Assembly: GCA_024305105.1 (NCBI GenBank)
Contig: JAMWZA010000007.1
Coordinates: 1-64,000, forward strand
Origin: Marinoscillum sp.
GTDB lineage: Bacteria > Bacteroidota > Bacteroidia > Cytophagales > Cyclobacteriaceae
Direction of reading: 5' to 3'
Length of the DNA stretch: 64,000 bases
Within the stretch, counting starts at the first letter, position 1. Each line of letters opens with the position of its first letter. The notes beneath the pieces were generated by a model. The model did not search any database. It saw only the letters and a list, made by a program, of their open reading frames with translations, and was not told where the DNA came from. Shown here piece after piece: positions 60,442 to 64,000 of the stretch. The position numbers and the translations under genes are program-made.

Positions 60442-62196
60442 TTATTCCCAATTAGGATTTTGGCTCAAATTTGGATTCAATAGGATATCGCCGGATGGAA
60501 TTGGGTAGAGGTAGTCTCTACTTTCATCAAACGACTTTGTGCGATCAGCAAATGGCACGATGTTTCCAGAATTACCATTAGAGAAATTCAGTACTCCTCC
60601 AATCTCCACCGGTTGTAATCCTGTAGTTGGAGATCCTTGAAATAATTCTATGTCATCATTTCCATCGCCATCGAGATCAAATGTACCTAAGCCCGGAAAG
60701 TACATTCCTTGAAAATGATTTTCCAGGAGATTACCAGCTTTCCATCGCATCAGGTCATCATACCTGAAGCCTTCCATTACCAGCTCCACTCTTCTTTCCC
60801 TACGAATTTCAAGTAACACGCCCAGATTGCTCCCAGATACGCTGCTATACCTGGACTGAAGGATCGGATCCACATTTGTGTTCGCATTCGCCAAATTTAA
60901 AAAAGGCATACCCACACGTTGTCTCAATGCATTTACACTCTGGTCAAGATCACCTTGAGTAAGTGTACCCATTTCTGCTTTCGCCTCTGCATAATTGAGC
61001 AGTACCTCACCATATCTAATAATCGGCAGGTCTTGAAAGCTGGCCTCAAACCCATCCTGACTTTCATCCAGTAAATACTTCACTATTTGGTATCCACTAA
61101 TCCCGACAGAAAAATCTGGGAGTAATTCAGTTCCATCACCTCCGATTCTTGTATAACCGGGTGTTCGAATTGTCTGTGCCAGGCGAGGATCCCTATTCGC
61201 TGTTTCTTGATCAAACATCATTGTTTGGGATCCAGGCAAAGACGTAAAAGGCGCACCACCGGAAGTGAGGTATGTATCGACGATTGATTTTGTTAAGCTT
61301 ACATCTTGCTGAGTAGGTGACGTGAAGTAGTAGTTTACATTATTCACCACATTTAAGTCTGAATTGTACCGTCTTGTCAGCATTACTTCTTGCTCTCGTG
61401 CATTGGATGACGCAAATAAATCTCGATAATCCGAATTAGCATTCCCTGTACTGTAAAGTCTATATGGGCTTTCATTAATGACCCTACCAGCTGCTTCTGC
61501 AGCCTGTGTCAAAAGATCATCGCCTCCATCCAGGCCATGGTATTTTCTGAAAGTCCCTTCAAAAAGACAAACTCGTGATTTAAATGCCAGAGCCGTCCAT
61601 CTGGAAACCCTATCCACAGTTTGCGCAGTTCCAAGATTCGCAATTGCCGCATCAAGGTCTTCTATTATGCGATCTGTGACGAACTCACGAGAGTCTCTTT
61701 CTTTTAACAACAAATCCTCATCTCCAGTACCAATCACTCGATCATAAAATGGTACTGCTCCAAATCTCTTCAGTTTGTCGAAATAAAACCAAGCTCTAAA
61801 GAAGTGAGCTACTCCACTATACGTCAATCGAGCTTCTTCATCAGGGCAGTTTTCATAATATTCAAAAAAGATATTAATCTTTCTCAAGTCACCCCATGAC
61901 CATCCGTTACTCCCTGCTTCTCCGGGAATTACTCTTTCACCAGTCTGCTCAAATGGTACTCCATTGTAGAGTATATTGTCAGATCTTAAATCAGACTGAA
62001 TTATTCCACCCTGACCAGGCAGATCACTATAGAAACTATTCGTATATAATTCCAAATCAGCTTCTGTAGAAAATGAGTTTTCAGGTGTAATCTCTGAAAG
62101 CGGATATCTTTCTAAGAAATCATCTTCACATGCAGTAAATACTGCAAGGCTTAGTATTAATAAATATTTGATATTCAATTTCATGATTGGCTGCAT
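60442..62196 (-). CDS. SusD-family outer-membrane binding lipoprotein
   Basis: 584 residues. Signal ends FTAC (lipobox, Cys23) and is followed by EDDFLERYPLSEITPENSFS, the usual SusD N-terminus. Other SusD parts are RAWFYFDKLKRFGAVPFYD (SusD-typical aromatic TPR helix), ILLNYAEAKAEMG-like VLLNYAEAKAEMG, EIRRERRVELVMEGFRYDDLMRWK and a terminal YLYPIPSGDILLNPNLSQNP. It caps the SusC channel and binds the substrate at the cell surface. The start could also be ATG 62184, a more typical signal peptide beginning. SusC stops 1 base before the longer start, so the two are tightly coupled. Confidence 0.9.
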   Translation of the reverse strand: MQPIMKLNIKYLLILSLAVFTACEDDFLERYPLSEITPENSFSTEADLELYTNSFYSDLPGQGGIIQSDLRSDNILYNGVPFEQTGERVIPGEAGSNGWSWGDLRKINIFFEYYENCPDEEARLTYSGVAHFFRAWFYFDKLKRFGAVPFYDRVIGTGDEDLLLKERDSREFVTDRIIEDLDAAIANLGTAQTVDRVSRWTALAFKSRVCLFEGTFRKYHGLDGGDDLLTQAAEAAGRVINESPYRLYSTGNANSDYRDLFASSNAREQEVMLTRRYNSDLNVVNNVNYYFTSPTQQDVSLTKSIVDTYLTSGGAPFTSLPGSQTMMFDQETANRDPRLAQTIRTPGYTRIGGDGTELLPDFSVGISGYQIVKYLLDESQDGFEASFQDLPIIRYGEVLLNYAEAKAEMGTLTQGDLDQSVNALRQRVGMPFLNLANANTNVDPILQSRYSSVSGSNLGVLLEIRRERRVELVMEGFRYDDLMRWKAGNLLENHFQGMYFPGLGTFDLDGDGNDDIELFQGSPTTGLQPVEIGGVLNFSNGNSGNIVPFADRTKSFDESRDYLYPIPSGDILLNPNLSQNPNWE

Positions 62197-62197
62197 T

Positions 62198-64000
62198 TTA
62201 AAATTTGATATCTAAACCAACTGCGTATGTCTTTGTGAACGGGTAGTCATTCCCGTTTCCTAGTTGCTCCGGATCTATGGTTCGATCCGGGTTGTTCTCA
62301 TAAAGTGGTGAGAAAGTGAACAAATTTATTCCGGTGGCATAAACCCTTAGACTTGCTATTTTAAGATTATTGGTTAGGCCCGAAGGAAGCGTATACCCTA
62401 CCGTAATATTTTTGACTCTTAAATAAGCGGCATTTTGCAAGTATTTATCAGAGTTCACTCCCAATTGAGCCCCTTCATATGGCCCACCTCTTTCCGCATA
62501 TACTGCTAGTCTTGGAAAATAAGCGTCACGATTTGTCTCTGACCATGCAAGACTTTCGATACTTTTTGGGTAAAAGTTTTGATATTGTCTGGTATAAGGC
62601 CCCCAAAAGAACCCATTGTCCGTGCCAGGTAGCCAATCTCTTTGCATAATGCCCTGAGCAAACACACTTACATCAAAACCCATGTAATCTGCTCCAAGGT
62701 TGATTCCATAACTATACCTTGGTGTGGTATTCCCTATTCTCTTTAAGTCTCCAGGGTTGTCTAACGTTAAGTCACCTGGGGTAATTCTACCATCACCATC
62801 CAAATCAGCAAATTTAATATCACCAGATACTGGATGATTAATGAGGTAATTGTTTCTGATTCGTTCATTAACCAACGTTTGATCTGCATGAGTTAGGTAT
62901 TCATTGTCATCCTGAAAAAAACCTTGAACTGTATATCCCCAAATCTCACCGAGTTCCTGACCTTCATAGTATTGCTGAATATCCCCATTAGGATTGTCAA
63001 ATTTGGTTATATGTGTTCGACTATCTGCTAAGTAAACGCCTATGCGGTAGTTTAACGATTTTGAGCCTATTGCGATCCGGTCTCTCCAGTCAAGAGTTGC
63101 TTCGAAACCTCGTGTTCTCAAATCAGCTGCATTCTCTTCGGGTTCAGAAGCTCCGAACACAGAGGGTAATTCTCTACCTTGTGTCAACATGTCAACTACG
63201 TCTCGCTGATACCAATCAAACGATGCTTGAAGGCGATCGTCCAGAAAACCCATATCCAAGCCTATATCAGTAGTTGTTGAAGTCTCCCAGGTGAAGTTAG
63301 ATGAAACGGGAGAAGGAGTCGTTAGATAATTTATCCTACCGCCATTGGCTATGTAATTAGATTGATTGATTGAGAGTGTAGAAATGTAATCGTATGGTCC
63401 GATGTTCTGATTTCCTAGTGAACCGTAGGAACCTCTTATTTTAAACTCATTCACAATGCTCGCAATAGAAGACCAAAAAGTCTCCTCACTAACACGCCAA
63501 GCAGCTGAAGCAGAAGGGAAAAAACCAAATCGAGCATCGGTTGGAAATCTTGATGACCAATCGAAACGACCATTAAATTCAATCAAATACCTATCAGAGA
63601 AGTTGTATTTTAATCGATAAAACCCTGCACGAATAGCCCATTCTTCTTCTGTTGAAGTGAGGAATACATTATCGCCAGTTGCTAAATTAAATGAATTCAG
63701 GTTTTGAGATAAGTTACCATTTCTACTCGCGATATTTCTCTTAAAAGAATTCCACTCCTGGTTGAAACCCACAAGTGTATTCAAAGAGTGATTTTCCGAA
63801 AATGAAACGGTATAATCAGCATAGGCATTTATGGCCTGATAAAGTGTGGTTCGTTGTAACTCCTTGTAAGTCTCCGTATTGGGTTTATACAGGGCGACTC
63901 CCTGACCGTTTGGTTGATTGGTAAACGGAGTTGCTATGATTCTCACATTCTCTTGTTGAAGGCGATTTCTAAAGGTGTAGTTCCCCTTGATATTTAATCC
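62198..64000 (-). CDS. SusC-family TonB-dependent receptor, C-terminal part (cut by window end)
   Basis: The reading frame is open to the last base of the window, so the N-terminal plug, signal and carboxypeptidase-like domain lie outside. The 600 visible residues are beta-barrel of TonB-dependent transporter type: the family-typical RYLIEFNGRFDWSSRFP segment, the extended RIRNNYLINHPVSGDIKFADLDGDGRITPGDLT insert, YGINLGADYMGFDVSVFAQGIMQRD, and ending TYAVGLDIKF with C-terminal Phe. It imports substrate with the SusD protein downstream (1-base gap). Confidence 0.88.
   Translation of the reverse strand, partial: GLNIKGNYTFRNRLQQENVRIIATPFTNQPNGQGVALYKPNTETYKELQRTTLYQAINAYADYTVSFSENHSLNTLVGFNQEWNSFKRNIASRNGNLSQNLNSFNLATGDNVFLTSTEEEWAIRAGFYRLKYNFSDRYLIEFNGRFDWSSRFPTDARFGFFPSASAAWRVSEETFWSSIASIVNEFKIRGSYGSLGNQNIGPYDYISTLSINQSNYIANGGRINYLTTPSPVSSNFTWETSTTTDIGLDMGFLDDRLQASFDWYQRDVVDMLTQGRELPSVFGASEPEENAADLRTRGFEATLDWRDRIAIGSKSLNYRIGVYLADSRTHITKFDNPNGDIQQYYEGQELGEIWGYTVQGFFQDDNEYLTHADQTLVNERIRNNYLINHPVSGDIKFADLDGDGRITPGDLTLDNPGDLKRIGNTTPRYSYGINLGADYMGFDVSVFAQGIMQRDWLPGTDNGFFWGPYTRQYQNFYPKSIESLAWSETNRDAYFPRLAVYAERGGPYEGAQLGVNSDKYLQNAAYLRVKNITVGYTLPSGLTNNLKIASLRVYATGINLFTFSPLYENNPDRTIDPEQLGNGNDYPFTKTYAVGLDIKF

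Noticed and set aside
1-64000. CRISPR arrays, rRNA, tRNA, prophage or transposase genes
   Set aside because: I saw no regularly spaced direct repeats, no cloverleaf-forming segments with a CCA-type end and no integrase or transposase-like proteins; a dedicated RNA search was not possible.

Overview
The window reads as a chromosomal segment of a Bacteroidota bacterium, most likely a marine member of Cytophagales (a Reichenbachiella/Fulvivirga/Roseivirga-like lineage; this placement is inference). The evidence is a SusC/SusD pair, type IX secretion (T9SS) C-terminal sorting domains, DUF2490 and Wzi-type outer-membrane barrels, a serine-palmitoyltransferase-type operon, and several promoters fitting the Bacteroidota pattern TTG-N19-21-TAnnTTTG. 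No rRNA, tRNA, CRISPR array, integrase or insertion sequence was recognised.

Region 1 (123-730) is a frameshifted relic whose intact paralogue lies at 20726-21346. Region 2 (744-13430) is a surface-glycan locus. It has eight glycosyltransferase genes: a GT-D fusion, two paralogous GT-A enzymes, a GT32, a PLOD-like enzyme, a GMA12/MNN10-like enzyme and two GT4s. With them are a cyclic-peptide-type ABC exporter and a Wzi-like outer-membrane protein. Genes alternate strands and several convergent pairs overlap at their 3' ends.

Region 3 (13636-19636) is a lipid operon: a serine-palmitoyltransferase-family enzyme, an SDR reductase, a GNAT-like acyltransferase, a ketoacyl synthase, an acyl carrier protein, a lipoprotein and a phosphopantetheinyl transferase. 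It probably makes sphingolipid or sulfonolipid with its own acyl-carrier machinery. Region 4 (19614-37442) is mixed housekeeping and accessory content. It includes a glutamine-synthetase-like / kinase / HAD trio, thiol peroxidase, DNA polymerase IV, a TetR gene flanked by two near-identical operators and followed by a hydrolase, an OmpA/PD40 protein, a solute-binding-domain histidine kinase, four small enzymes or ligand-binding proteins and a CoA-transferase.

Region 5 (37576-55431) has an M16 peptidase lipoprotein and then, on the minus strand, two gene groups of exported proteins. Each group begins with a tail-fibre-like protein, followed by secreted enzymes: a glycerophosphodiesterase, a HEXXH protein with a T9SS tail, a T9SS protein of unknown function, and a giant trypsin-esterase fusion. 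A TPR histidine kinase and its response regulator are transcribed divergently from this cluster, and a broken DUF2490 gene follows. Region 6 (55539 to the window end) is a compact minus-strand operon: SusC (cut by the window edge), SusD, two glycerophosphodiester phosphodiesterases, a PQQ-type propeller lipoprotein and a GlpT-like transporter. Together they suggest a dedicated glycerophosphodiester uptake and degradation locus, which is the best candidate for an under-described system here.
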